DNA from: GCA-002731945 sp036344135
GTDB taxonomy: Bacteria > Pseudomonadota > Alphaproteobacteria > MED-G09
Direction of reading: 5' to 3'
DNA: 48,972 nucleotides
NCBI GenBank assembly: GCA_036344135.1
Contig: JAYYUG010000050.1
Coordinates: 1-48,972, forward strand
Below are positions 6,864 through 15,475 of this stretch, one piece after another; position 1 is the first letter of the stretch, and each line of letters begins with the position of its first letter. The notes below the pieces were generated by a model. The model worked only from the letters and a program-made list of their open reading frames with translations. It searched no databases and was not told where the DNA came from. Position numbers and translations under genes: made by a program.

Positions 6864-8516
6864 ATGGCTAAAGAAGTAATTTTCGGGACTGAAGCCCGTA
6901 CTAAAATGTTAAAAGGGGTTGATATACTCGCTGATGTAGTAAAAGTAACTCTAGGCCCAAAAGGTAGGAATGTAGTAATAGATAAATCTTTTGGCGCACC
7001 TAAAACAACCAAAGATGGTGTAACTGTAGCAAAGGAAATAGAGCTAGAAGATAAATTTGAAAATATGGGTGCCCAAATGCTTCGAGAGGTTGCCTCGAAA
7101 ACTAATGATGAAGCTGGTGATGGAACCACAACTGCTACCTTGCTTGCACAATCAATTGTGCGAGAAGGCTCAAAGGCTGTTGCGGCAGGAATGAATCCTA
7201 TGGATGTTAAGCGTGGAATTGATGCAGCGGTAGTTGTCGCTACAGCAGAACTAACTAAACGTTCTAAAAAAGTAAAATCTAATGAAGAGGTTGCCCAAGT
7301 AGGAACAATATCTGCTAATGGTGAAAAAGAAATTGGAGATATGATTGCAGAAGCTATGCAGAAAGTTGGTAATGAAGGAGTTATCACTGTTGAAGAAGCT
7401 AAAAGCCTTGACTCTGAATTAGAAGTTGTTGAAGGAATGCAATTTGATCGAGGATATTTATCTCCTTATTTCATTACCAATGCAGATAAAATGATAACAG
7501 AGTTGGAAGATCCACTAATCCTACTTCATGAATCAAAACTAACAAACCTTCAACCAATGCTTCCAATTTTAGAATCTGTAGCGCAATCCAGCAGGGCTCT
7601 TTTAATTATTGCTGAGGATATTGAAGGAGAAGCCTTAGCAACATTGGTTGTTAATAGGTTAAGGGGTGGCTTGAAAGTTGCGGCAGTTAAAGCCCCTGGC
7701 TTTGGTGATAGAAGAAAAGCTATGCTCGAGGATATTGCTATATTAACGGGCGGACAGGTAATCTCTGAAGATTTAGGTATTAAGCTCGAGAATGTTTCAG
7801 TTGATATGCTTGGAACTGCTAAACGAGTCAGCATTAATAAAGATGACACAACTATCGTTGATGGAGCAGGAAAAGGTAAAGATATACAAGGAAGGGTAAG
7901 CCAAATACGTCGTCAGATTGAAGAAACTACTTCTGATTATGATAAAGAAAAACTTCAAGAAAGACTTGCCAAACTTGCAGGGGGCGTTGCTGTTCTCAAA
8001 ATCGGCGGTGCTACTGAAGTAGAGGTCAAAGAACGAAAAGATAGAGTTGACGATGCCCTAAATGCAACACGTGCTGCAGTGGAAGAAGGTATTGTGACCG
8101 GAGGTGGTGTAGCATTACTATTAGCTACTAAGGCAGTCGACAAGATGAAGGCAGCATCTGAAGATGAGAGCGCTGGTATTCGTATTGTAAAACGAGCTCT
8201 GGAATCACCGATTCGTCAAATAGCCGAAAACGCTGGTGTTGAGGGTTCGATTGTTGTCTCTAAAGTCCTTGGTTCCACCAAACCTAATTTCGGTTTTGAT
8301 GCTCAAAATGAGAAATATGTTGATATGGTAGCGCAAGGAATTGTTGATCCAACAAAAGTTGTTCGAACAGCGCTTCAAGATGCATCTTCTATTGCCAGCC
8401 TATTAATTACTACTGAAGCTATGGTAGCGGATAAACCTGAGCCAAAGTCAGCAGCTCCTGCTATGCCTGATATGGGTGGCATGGGCGGCATGGGCGGCAT
8501 GGGCGGTATGATGTAA
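6864..8516 (+). CDS. groEL: Chaperonin GroEL (60 kDa)
   Basis: ATP-driven double-ring chaperonin, 550 residues, full length. The equatorial ATP-binding motif VTLGPKGRNVVID lies near residues 28-40 and GDGTTTATLLAQ near 86-97; the apical-domain substrate-binding region and the final equatorial segment GVALLLA...AGVEGSIV are present. The C-terminus ends in a GGM-repeat tail, the flexible tail inside the cavity. A strong GGAGG ribosome-binding site precedes the ATG, and a Rho-independent terminator follows at 8541. Nothing suggests a divergent or duplicate copy. Confidence 0.98.
   Translation: MAKEVIFGTEARTKMLKGVDILADVVKVTLGPKGRNVVIDKSFGAPKTTKDGVTVAKEIELEDKFENMGAQMLREVASKTNDEAGDGTTTATLLAQSIVREGSKAVAAGMNPMDVKRGIDAAVVVATAELTKRSKKVKSNEEVAQVGTISANGEKEIGDMIAEAMQKVGNEGVITVEEAKSLDSELEVVEGMQFDRGYLSPYFITNADKMITELEDPLILLHESKLTNLQPMLPILESVAQSSRALLIIAEDIEGEALATLVVNRLRGGLKVAAVKAPGFGDRRKAMLEDIAILTGGQVISEDLGIKLENVSVDMLGTAKRVSINKDDTTIVDGAGKGKDIQGRVSQIRRQIEETTSDYDKEKLQERLAKLAGGVAVLKIGGATEVEVKERKDRVDDALNATRAAVEEGIVTGGGVALLLATKAVDKMKAASEDESAGIRIVKRALESPIRQIAENAGVEGSIVVSKVLGSTKPNFGFDAQNEKYVDMVAQGIVDPTKVVRTALQDASSIASLLITTEAMVADKPEPKSAAPAMPDMGGMGGMGGMGGMM
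8472..8507 (+). repeat. Four 9-base units encoding the GroEL GGM tail
   Basis: Tandem ATGGGYGGY units, four copies in frame with groEL, encode the C-terminal Met-Gly-Gly repeats. It is a coding microsatellite that could vary in copy number. Confidence 0.85.
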
Positions 8517-8540
8517 TTCATATATTTGTATAAACAAAGA

Positions 8541-8571
8541 AAAAGGCCATCAGATTATGATGGCCTTTTTT
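8541..8571 (+). terminator. Rho-independent terminator of groESL
   Basis: A perfect 12-base-pair stem (AAAAGGCCATCA at 8541-8552 with its complement at 8558-8569), a 5-base GATTA loop and a T tract through 8571. It ends 9 bases before the hisG stop on the opposite strand; the A tract on the other side means it may also serve hisG. Confidence 0.9.
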
Positions 8572-8580
8572 GTTATAAAT

Positions 8581-9555
8581 TCACAAATCTATTTCAGTTT
8601 TTAACTTTTGCCATGCACTATCAATATTAAAATATATGAGATTAGGTTTATTAATTCTTATAGGACCATAGCCCTTCGATGTTAAATATTGAGAGCACGA
8701 AGACGATTTTTTTTCAGGGGTAATTAAGGAAACAACATCTCCCAAATTAGGTGTTCCGCCTGAAAAAATACCGTTAAACTTTCTAAATAAATCTAATTCC
8801 AGACTGTCATCATACGAAAGATACTCAAAAAGCATTTCAACCTTGTTAATAGCTTCCGATCTAGCTGAAATCGTCCTCAATAATTTCTCCACTGGATTGA
8901 GATTAAATTTATTCCAATCAAGACTTTTAGACGCGAAAATGCAGGCCTCACTTTTTAAAATTATCCCATCATTTAAAACCCTTAAATTATTAGCCTCCAA
9001 TGTTTTTCCACTTGATGTTATATCTACTATAAGTTCTGAAGTCCCAGCTGAAGGGGACCCTTCAGTCGCGCCAGTACTTTCGACAATCCTATAATTATTA
9101 ATACCCTTCTCTTTAAAAAAATTTCTTGTCAGCGTCTCAAATTTAGTAGCAACTCTTAAACGTCTTTCGTGAATGTGTAAAAAATCTCGAGTTACCTCTG
9201 ATAGATCCTGAGTATTGGAAACATCAATCCAAGAATTCGGAATTGCAACAACTACATCTGCTTTACTGAAGCCTAGTTTGGATAGAATGATTACTTCTTT
9301 AGAAATCTTACTATCCAGCTCAGAGATTAAATCCAATCCTGTAATACCTAATTGAACATTACCCGCTAGCAGTTCCATTGCTATCTCATTAGCAGAAAGA
9401 AATCTGATTTTTATATCTTCAAATTCCTTGATATGGCCTGTATAAGTTCTTTGATCTCCATCACGTATGATTGAGATCCCGGCAGAATTTAGGAATTCAT
9501 CCATATCCTCTTGAATCCGTCCTTTTGAAGGTAATGCGATTGTAATTGCTTTCAT
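8581..9555 (-). CDS. hisG: ATP phosphoribosyltransferase, catalytic subunit HisG
   Basis: Catalyses the first step of histidine biosynthesis, joining ATP and PRPP. The 324-residue protein begins ITIALPSKGRIQED, has the LGITGLDLI element, and the PRPP-binding region ESTGATEGSPSAGTSELIVDI (about 158-180). The length matches the about 320-residue form known from Caulobacter and Rhizobiales, which works with HisZ, rather than the about 210-residue short form. Its ATG overlaps the hisZ stop (ATGA), indicating coupled translation and probably stoichiometric production with HisZ. Feedback control by histidine would act through the HisZ partner. Confidence 0.93.
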   Translation of the reverse strand: MKAITIALPSKGRIQEDMDEFLNSAGISIIRDGDQRTYTGHIKEFEDIKIRFLSANEIAMELLAGNVQLGITGLDLISELDSKISKEVIILSKLGFSKADVVVAIPNSWIDVSNTQDLSEVTRDFLHIHERRLRVATKFETLTRNFFKEKGINNYRIVESTGATEGSPSAGTSELIVDITSSGKTLEANNLRVLNDGIILKSEACIFASKSLDWNKFNLNPVEKLLRTISARSEAINKVEMLFEYLSYDDSLELDLFRKFNGIFSGGTPNLGDVVSLITPEKKSSSCSQYLTSKGYGPIRINKPNLIYFNIDSAWQKLKTEIDL

Positions 9556-10907
9556 TTTAATGGCCTTAAAGATAATGCTTTTTCCAAATTTTCCATATTT
9601 AGTGCAGCTCCTACTGCGGGGATGTCAGTTTTTGAGCCCATTGACCTTATTAAATTATCATAACGACCACCTCCGCCAAGGTGAGTGGATTTCCCTTTTT
9701 GGGAATTAACAAAATCGAAAAGAAAACCTGTGTAATACTCAACCTCTCTTCCCTTTTCAGAAGAAAATTCAGATTTATCAAGATCCACTCCAAGCTCTTT
9801 AATTTGTTCTAACCTTTCTTTGGCTATATCTATCTGTCTTATGAGAGAGCTATCCAAATTTTTTGATATTGATCTTAAACGATCCAAAGCCTTAAAAGGT
9901 TTATCCGAAATAGACAGAAAATCCTTTATAAGATTAACTGTAGCATTTGAAAGCGGCTGTAAAGAGAACTCCTCACCTTTCTGCCTTAATCTCTCCATTA
10001 TTTCTTCGACGCTTCTTCCGACTGGTATTTCCTCAAAAGACATCCCAAGGCTCCTTCTGACTAAATCTGTGGCGGATTCCCTATCAAGTGAATAAACTCT
10101 ACGAGCAAGCTCATTATTGACAGATTTCTTAAAAGACAAATCCTCTAAAAGCACCCTGAAGTCGGATTCATTCCAATACTTTGCTTTTAACTTTTTTCTC
10201 CAAAGATCGGGAAGATCCATAACATCAAGAAAGATTGAGAATAGCGAAACATCCCCCATAAATGTTTGATAATTCTTAAGACCTTCATTTCGCAGCGTTG
10301 ATTCAACTTTATAAAAAATCTCTATCTCAGCAGCTAATTGGTCCTGTTTTCCTATATATTCTAAGCCTGCTTGGCTATATTCTGATGGTCCAGAACTATT
10401 TTCCAATCTGAGCTGAAAAACTTTACCAAAATAGGAATATAATTTCTTTTCCCCTGTAAACCCTTGGTCTAAATAATAAAGGCATGTTGGAATGGTTAAA
10501 TCAGGGCGAAGGCATAATCTTAGACCTTCTTGATCTGAAAAAATAAAAAGTCTATCAGCTACATTTTCACCCATTCTGTCTAGAACTTTTTCTGCTGAGA
10601 TCATTACTGGTGGATCTATTAAATCAAAACCGTCAGTTGAGAGATGTTTAACCATAGAGAGAGATGTTCCTGATAAATATTCTGTTGGATTAGTTTTAAT
10701 AATCTTTGGAACTGTCACTCCCCCAAAAACATCATTACTAATTTGTACTGATCTCTCTTCACATAACATTGCAATCTTAAGATGCAAACGAGCCGGAAAA
10801 CCTTTTTGCCTATAATTAGATACTGCGGAAGGATTAACGCCTAATAAATTGGCAAGTTTTCCTGTTCCACCGAGAGAATTAATTATGTCGTTAACATTTT
10901 TTTTCAT
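9552..10907 (-). CDS. hisZ: HTH-domain fused to HisZ, ATP phosphoribosyltransferase regulatory subunit
   Basis: HisZ is a paralogue of histidyl-tRNA synthetase that activates HisG and mediates histidine feedback. Residues about 85-451 match it: LCLRPDLTIPTC (131-142), and near the C-terminus THLGGGGRYDNLIRSMG. The alphaproteobacterial type is indicated by the LDRMGENVADRLFIFSDQEG lead-in. Unusually, residues 1-60 form a Cro/YdaS-like helix-turn-helix: INSLGGTGKLANLLGVNPSAV followed by SNYRQKGFPARLHLKIAM, with no stop or frameshift before the HisZ part. The usual first 20-30 residues of HisZ appear shortened. No Shine-Dalgarno is seen; a cluster of TTCATAT half-sites covers the start region. 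Part of hisS-hisZ-hisG. Confidence 0.85.
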   Translation of the reverse strand: MKKNVNDIINSLGGTGKLANLLGVNPSAVSNYRQKGFPARLHLKIAMLCEERSVQISNDVFGGVTVPKIIKTNPTEYLSGTSLSMVKHLSTDGFDLIDPPVMISAEKVLDRMGENVADRLFIFSDQEGLRLCLRPDLTIPTCLYYLDQGFTGEKKLYSYFGKVFQLRLENSSGPSEYSQAGLEYIGKQDQLAAEIEIFYKVESTLRNEGLKNYQTFMGDVSLFSIFLDVMDLPDLWRKKLKAKYWNESDFRVLLEDLSFKKSVNNELARRVYSLDRESATDLVRRSLGMSFEEIPVGRSVEEIMERLRQKGEEFSLQPLSNATVNLIKDFLSISDKPFKALDRLRSISKNLDSSLIRQIDIAKERLEQIKELGVDLDKSEFSSEKGREVEYYTGFLFDFVNSQKGKSTHLGGGGRYDNLIRSMGSKTDIPAVGAALNMENLEKALSLRPLK

Positions 10908-10962
10908 ATTATATATTCATATAATATGAATTATATTAATAATCAAATAACAATTTCATGAA
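10903..10962. promoter_or_regulatory. Cluster of palindromic TTCATAT sites at the hisZ start
   Basis: The 55-base hisS-hisZ gap holds overlapping inverted repeats. A perfect 17-base palindrome has arm ATTCATAT (10915-10922) and its partner at 10924-10931. A second perfect inverted repeat pairs TTCATATTAT (10903-10912, including the hisZ start codon) with 10921-10930. A further TTCATGAA palindrome lies at 10955-10962. The repeated half-site and the DNA-binding domain encoded directly downstream suggest an autoregulatory operator; this is inference, and the AT-rich background raises the chance rate. Confidence 0.45.
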
Positions 10963-12453
10963 TTATGAACTTTTTTTTATTTTTCTTTGAATTTCTGCTA
11001 TTAATTGATCTTTGGAAATTGAAATTTGTGAACCTTTACCAGATCTCCACTCTTCATTATCGTCAATATTTTCCGATAACTCTTTACCCCTAGCAAGATC
11101 TTTAATGGTCACCGTATCACTTGCAATCTCATCTTCGCCTACTATTACAGCAAACTTTGCATTTCTTTTATCCGCGTAGCGAAGTTGAGCTTTCATACCG
11201 CCATCACCTGTATAACATTCTGCAATAATTTTTTCTTTCCTTAGTTGTGAGGCTATTTCGTAGAAAATAGATCTTTTCTCCTTATCCATGACCAATACAA
11301 CAACATCCAAACAGCTATCTTTAAGATTGTCTTCATTCAGTATCGATAAGGCACTTGCCAATCTGCTTACTCCAATTGAAATGCCAGAGGCAGGAACTGA
11401 TACACCTTTCAATCTCTCTATTAAATTATCGTATCTGCCTCCTCCTCCAACAGAACCATAATTATTTAATTTCTTATTATTGGAAAAAATTAAATCAGCT
11501 TCATAGATCGCGCCAGTATAATAGCTGAGACCTCGAACCACTGAAGGGTCAATGGCAATCTGATCTTCTTGATATCCAGAATTTTCTATTATTCCCGAGA
11601 TTGCATTTAATTCACTAACAGCATCAGAAAATTTTTGTGAACCACCAAATTTCACTTCAAGGTTTTCAAGCGCTTTTAAACGATTTAATTTTTTTGTATC
11701 TTTACCATTTTCAAGAAAAGATAGGATTGAAGAGATTTGATTTTTATCGAGACCGGCTCCTTCGGTATAATCACCAGACTCATCCTTCCTGCCCTTACCT
11801 AGCAACAATTCCACAGCGGCAAGACCCAATCGATCAAGTTTATCAACTGACCTCATGACTGACAGATATGTTTTCTCGAAATTATCTTCTGTTGGAATTT
11901 TATTTTGTTCCAAAAGCGCATCAAGAAGATTTCGACTATTAAGACGGACAAGATATTCACCTCTTTTTATACCTACACTTTCTAGCGTATCACAAAACAT
12001 CATGCACATTTCTGCGTCGGATAAAGAATTCTCACTGCCAACAGTATCGGCATCTATCTGTAGAAACTGTCTGAATCTTCCTGGTCCTGATTTTTCGTTT
12101 CTAAACACAAATCCGGATTGGTATCTCCTGTAGGGTTTTGGGAGACTATCAAAATTCTCTGAAACATATCGAGCTAAACCAGCAGTTAAATCGTAACGTA
12201 AAGATAACCAATTCCCATCATCATCTTCGAACGAAAAGACTCCTTCATTGGGCCTATCTTGATCGGGAAGAAAAGAACCAATCATCTCCGAATACTCTAT
12301 CACGCTGGTTTCTAATGGTTCAAAACCATACCCTTGGTAAACCTTCTCAATTGATTCGGTAAGTTTAGTAATCGCAAGGTAATCCTTACCTGAGGTATCC
12401 TCAAATCCTCTGGGTCTTTGAGCTTTCATCTTTTTCTTTTTTCCAGAAGTCAC
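10963..12453 (-). CDS. hisS: Histidyl-tRNA synthetase
   Basis: Class II aminoacyl-tRNA synthetase charging tRNA-His, 496 residues. Motif 1 region RPRGFEDTSG, motif 2 region YRRYQSGFVFRNEKSGPGRFRQFLQ (about 108-132), the histidine-binding GLSYYTGAIYE and the motif-3 segment GGGGRYDNLIERL...SGISIGVSRL are all present, and the C-terminal anticodon-binding domain is complete. The form is the longer alphaproteobacterial type. The first codon is GTG at 12453, preceded by AAAGG at good spacing; an in-frame ATG at 12429 (MKAQRPRGF) is an alternative start. It is driven by an extended -10 promoter at 12481-12489 and heads the hisS-hisZ-hisG run. Confidence 0.95.
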   Translation of the reverse strand: MTSGKKKKMKAQRPRGFEDTSGKDYLAITKLTESIEKVYQGYGFEPLETSVIEYSEMIGSFLPDQDRPNEGVFSFEDDDGNWLSLRYDLTAGLARYVSENFDSLPKPYRRYQSGFVFRNEKSGPGRFRQFLQIDADTVGSENSLSDAEMCMMFCDTLESVGIKRGEYLVRLNSRNLLDALLEQNKIPTEDNFEKTYLSVMRSVDKLDRLGLAAVELLLGKGRKDESGDYTEGAGLDKNQISSILSFLENGKDTKKLNRLKALENLEVKFGGSQKFSDAVSELNAISGIIENSGYQEDQIAIDPSVVRGLSYYTGAIYEADLIFSNNKKLNNYGSVGGGGRYDNLIERLKGVSVPASGISIGVSRLASALSILNEDNLKDSCLDVVVLVMDKEKRSIFYEIASQLRKEKIIAECYTGDGGMKAQLRYADKRNAKFAVIVGEDEIASDTVTIKDLARGKELSENIDDNEEWRSGKGSQISISKDQLIAEIQRKIKKSS

Positions 12454-12480
12454 AACTATACCTTTATAAGTAGATTCACT

Positions 12481-12489
12481 ATTATAACA
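12481..12489 (-). promoter_or_regulatory. hisS extended -10 promoter element
   Basis: On the minus strand this reads TGTTATAAT, a perfect extended -10 (TGnTATAAT), placing the transcript start near 12474, about 20 bases before the hisS GTG. No good -35 is visible; it would overlap the divergent malate synthase promoter. Confidence 0.6.
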
Positions 12490-12504
12490 TCATCAATTTT
12501 TCTA

Positions 12505-12513
12505 TGTTATACT
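12505..12513 (+). promoter_or_regulatory. Malate synthase extended -10 promoter element
   Basis: Reads TGTTATACT, an extended -10, placing the transcript start near 12520 and the ATG at 12537 just downstream. With the hisS element it forms the inverted repeat TATAACAT (12483-12490) / ATGTTATA (12504-12511). Because an upstream in-frame ATG at 12504 lies inside this element, it also argues for the 12537 start. Confidence 0.55.
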
Positions 12514-12536
12514 TTAACTATCAGTACGGCAAAAAT

Positions 12537-14153
12537 ATGAATACAAATTCAATAAAAACTCCAGAAGGTTTGGAAGTTTTAGGTCAACAGATTCCAAGAA
12601 TGGAAAAGATATTAACGAATGGGTGTTTAGAATTAATCGCTGATCTGGAAAGGAATTTTGGAGAAAAAAGAAGAAATCTCTTAATAGCTAGAGAAGACAA
12701 ACAAAAGGAATACAATAAAGGCGTTTTACCTGATTTCCCATCAGAAACCCAATCAATAAGGGATAGCGACTGGAAGGTTGCTTCGATTCCCGGAGATCTT
12801 CAAGATCGGAAAGTAGAAATAACCGGTCCAGTAGATCGAAAAATGGTTATAAATGCTTTAAATTCTGGAGCTAAGACTTTTATGACCGATTTTGAAGACT
12901 CGATGTCTCCCACATGGGAAAATGTTATTCAAGGTCAAATAAATCTTTTGGACCTATGGAATGATGAAATAGACTTTGTTGATCCTAACACTGAAAAAGA
13001 ATACAAATTGTCTGATAATCCGGCAGTTTTGATTGTTCGTCCAAGGGGATGGCATCTTGAAGAGGCTCATATAAAGGTAGACGGTAAAAGAATTTCGGCT
13101 GGAATATTTGACTACGCAACTTACTTGTTTCATAACCATCAAAAAATATCAGAAAAAGGAACAGGACCTTATTTTTATCTCCCTAAAATGGAGACATATT
13201 TAGAGGCGAAACTATGGAATGAAGTTTTTGAACATTCTCAAAAATCTTTAAATATTCCAATAGGAACCTGTAAGGCGACGGTGTTAATTGAGACATTACC
13301 CGCAGCTTTTCAAATGGATGAGATTCTTTTCGAATTAAAAGATCATATTGTCGGACTAAACTGTGGTCGATGGGATTACATTTTTAGCTATATAAAAAGG
13401 CTCGCATTAAATTCGAACTATATACTCCCTGATAGATCCCAGGTAGTGATGGGTGAAGCATTTTTAAATGCATATTCCTTACTTCTTATTAAGACTTGCC
13501 ACAAAAGAGGAGCATTCGCTATGGGGGGTATGGCTGCACAAATTCCGGTTAAGAATGATGATCAAGCAAATGAACAAGCTTTTGAAAAGGTAAGAAACGA
13601 TAAGGAAAGAGAAGCTAATAATGGCCATGACGGAACTTGGGTGGCTCATCCAGGTTTGGTTCCTATAGCTTTGGAGGTCTTTAATAATAAGATTTCGGGC
13701 AACAATCAACTAGATATGTCCTTGGATAATATTTCTATTACCCAACAAGACCTTTTAAAGGTACATGAAGGAGAAAGAACTGAAGAGGGAATAAGAGAAT
13801 GCGTAAGAGTTGGTGTCCAGTATATTGCAGCCTGGTTAGGTGGTAGAGGCGCTGTTCCTCTTTATAACCTTATGGAAGATGCCGCTACAGCAGAGATTTC
13901 GCGAGCGCAAATATGGCAATGGCTGAAGCATTCTACTATTCTTGATGACGGGAGAACAGTAGATGAGGTCCTATTCAAAGAAGTTCTTGTAGATGAAATG
14001 AAAAAGTTGAAAGAGCTTATAGGAGAAGATTATTGGAACAACGGTAATTATGAAAAAGCTGTTGAAATATTTGAAAAAATGTCTATATCTCCTGAATGTG
14101 AAGAATTCTTAACCTTACCTGCTTATGAAGAAATAATATCTATTTCTAATTAG
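12537..14153 (+). CDS. aceB: Malate synthase A
   Basis: Condenses glyoxylate and acetyl-CoA to malate, the second step of the glyoxylate shunt, letting the cell build biomass from acetyl-CoA. From the ATG at 12537 it is 538 residues, near the 533 of E. coli AceB. Recognisable are FMTDFEDSMSPTWENVIQGQ, LIVRPRGWHLEEAH, the signature KDHIVGLNCGRWDYIF and the NGHDGTWVAHPGLVPIA block with catalytic-region residues. An in-frame ATG at 12504 would add 11 residues but falls in the -10 promoter element. Isocitrate lyase starts 27 bases downstream; together they form the shunt operon. Confidence 0.95.
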   Translation: MNTNSIKTPEGLEVLGQQIPRMEKILTNGCLELIADLERNFGEKRRNLLIAREDKQKEYNKGVLPDFPSETQSIRDSDWKVASIPGDLQDRKVEITGPVDRKMVINALNSGAKTFMTDFEDSMSPTWENVIQGQINLLDLWNDEIDFVDPNTEKEYKLSDNPAVLIVRPRGWHLEEAHIKVDGKRISAGIFDYATYLFHNHQKISEKGTGPYFYLPKMETYLEAKLWNEVFEHSQKSLNIPIGTCKATVLIETLPAAFQMDEILFELKDHIVGLNCGRWDYIFSYIKRLALNSNYILPDRSQVVMGEAFLNAYSLLLIKTCHKRGAFAMGGMAAQIPVKNDDQANEQAFEKVRNDKEREANNGHDGTWVAHPGLVPIALEVFNNKISGNNQLDMSLDNISITQQDLLKVHEGERTEEGIRECVRVGVQYIAAWLGGRGAVPLYNLMEDAATAEISRAQIWQWLKHSTILDDGRTVDEVLFKEVLVDEMKKLKELIGEDYWNNGNYEKAVEIFEKMSISPECEEFLTLPAYEEIISISN

Positions 14154-14180
14154 GCTTTATTTTTTTTGAAAGGATTGGAT

Positions 14181-15467
14181 ATGTCAAAAAGTTTCTACGA
14201 TTTAATTCCTTCGGCACCCAAAGATCGGTTTGATGGAATAGAGAGACCTTATTCAATTGAAGATGTAGAAAAATTGAGAGGATCAGTTCAGATAGAATAT
14301 ACCCTTGCAACAAGAGGGGCTAATCGTCTGTGGGAACTTCTCCATACGGAAGATCAGGTGTCTTCTTTAGGAGCTTTATCGGGTAACCAAGCCATGCAAA
14401 TGGTTCGCGCAGGATTAAAAGCAATCTACCTTTCAGGTTGGCAAGTTGCTGCAGATAACAATACAGCAGGAGCCACATATCCTGATCAAAGTTTATATCC
14501 TGCAAACTCGGGTCCCGAGCTAGCTAAAAAAATCAATAGAACTTTACAAAGGGCAGATCAAATAGAGCACTCTGAGGGAGGGGCAAAGAGAGATTGGTTT
14601 GCACCTATACTCGCTGATGCAGAAGCCGGTTTTGGTGGTCCATTAAATTGCTTTGAAATTATGAAAGCCTACATTGAAGCAGGAGCCGCGGGAGTTCATT
14701 ATGAGGATCAGCTTGCTTCCGAAAAAAAATGCGGTCATATGGGTGGTAAAGTTTTAATACCCACTAAACAACATATTAGGAATCTTAATGCCGCTAGGTT
14801 GGGTGCAGATGTTTGTGGTGTTCCAACGTTAATAGTTGCGAGAACAGACGCTGAGAGCGCAAAACTTATTACTTCAGATGCAGATGAAAGAGACCACGAA
14901 TTCATCAATAAAGATGATCGCAGCCCTGAGGGATTTTATCGTATTAAAGAAGGTGTAGGTCTTCAACACTGCATTAAAAGAGGGATCGCTTATGCTCCGC
15001 ATGCTGATCTTTTGTGGATGGAAACATCTGTTCCAAGCCTTGAAGTGGCTAGAAAGTTTTCAGAAGCAGTTAAGAAAGAATTTCCTGATCAAATGTTAGC
15101 TTATAACTGTTCTCCAAGTTTCAATTGGGAAGCTAATATTGATAAGGATACTATTGCAGTATTCAGAGAAGAACTTGGGAAAATGGGATTCAAATATCAA
15201 TTTGTGACACTTGCTGGGTTCCATCAGTTAAATCATGGAATGTTTGAGCTGGCCTCAGAGTTTAGAGATCGCGGAATGGCTGCATATTCAGAACTTCAAC
15301 AATCTGAGTTTGCATCGGAAAAATCGGGGTATTCTGCTACCAGACACCAAAGAGAAGTGGGTACAGGATACTTTGATTTAGTATCTGAAGCTGCTTCTGG
15401 TGGAGAATCTTCAACAACTGCTCTTGATGATTCAACTGAGTTAGATCAATTTGAAGCTGCCGAATAA
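14181..15467 (+). CDS. aceA: Isocitrate lyase
   Basis: Cleaves isocitrate to glyoxylate and succinate, bypassing the decarboxylating TCA steps. 428 residues from the ATG at 14181, similar to E. coli AceA (434). The catalytic KKCGHMGGK motif is present, as are LSGWQVAADNN, ADAEAGFGG (metal site) and RTDAESA, plus the LAYNCSPSFNWE and FVTLAGFHQLNHGMFELA blocks. An AAAGGA ribosome-binding site supports 14181; an in-frame TTG at 14166 would extend it by five residues but overlaps that site. It follows malate synthase in one operon and is followed 8 bases later by an RraA-like gene. Confidence 0.96.
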   Translation: MSKSFYDLIPSAPKDRFDGIERPYSIEDVEKLRGSVQIEYTLATRGANRLWELLHTEDQVSSLGALSGNQAMQMVRAGLKAIYLSGWQVAADNNTAGATYPDQSLYPANSGPELAKKINRTLQRADQIEHSEGGAKRDWFAPILADAEAGFGGPLNCFEIMKAYIEAGAAGVHYEDQLASEKKCGHMGGKVLIPTKQHIRNLNAARLGADVCGVPTLIVARTDAESAKLITSDADERDHEFINKDDRSPEGFYRIKEGVGLQHCIKRGIAYAPHADLLWMETSVPSLEVARKFSEAVKKEFPDQMLAYNCSPSFNWEANIDKDTIAVFREELGKMGFKYQFVTLAGFHQLNHGMFELASEFRDRGMAAYSELQQSEFASEKSGYSATRHQREVGTGYFDLVSEAASGGESSTTALDDSTELDQFEAAE

Positions 15468-15475
15468 AAGCTTTA

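Noticed and set aside
6857..7387. 176-codon open frame antisense to groEL
   Set aside because: Ser/Ala/Thr-rich low-complexity shadow of a strongly conserved gene, with no family motifs.
12504..12536. Upstream in-frame ATG for malate synthase (11 extra residues)
   Set aside because: The ATG lies inside a good extended -10 element and the added residues do not resemble the family; ATG at 12537 fits the usual length.
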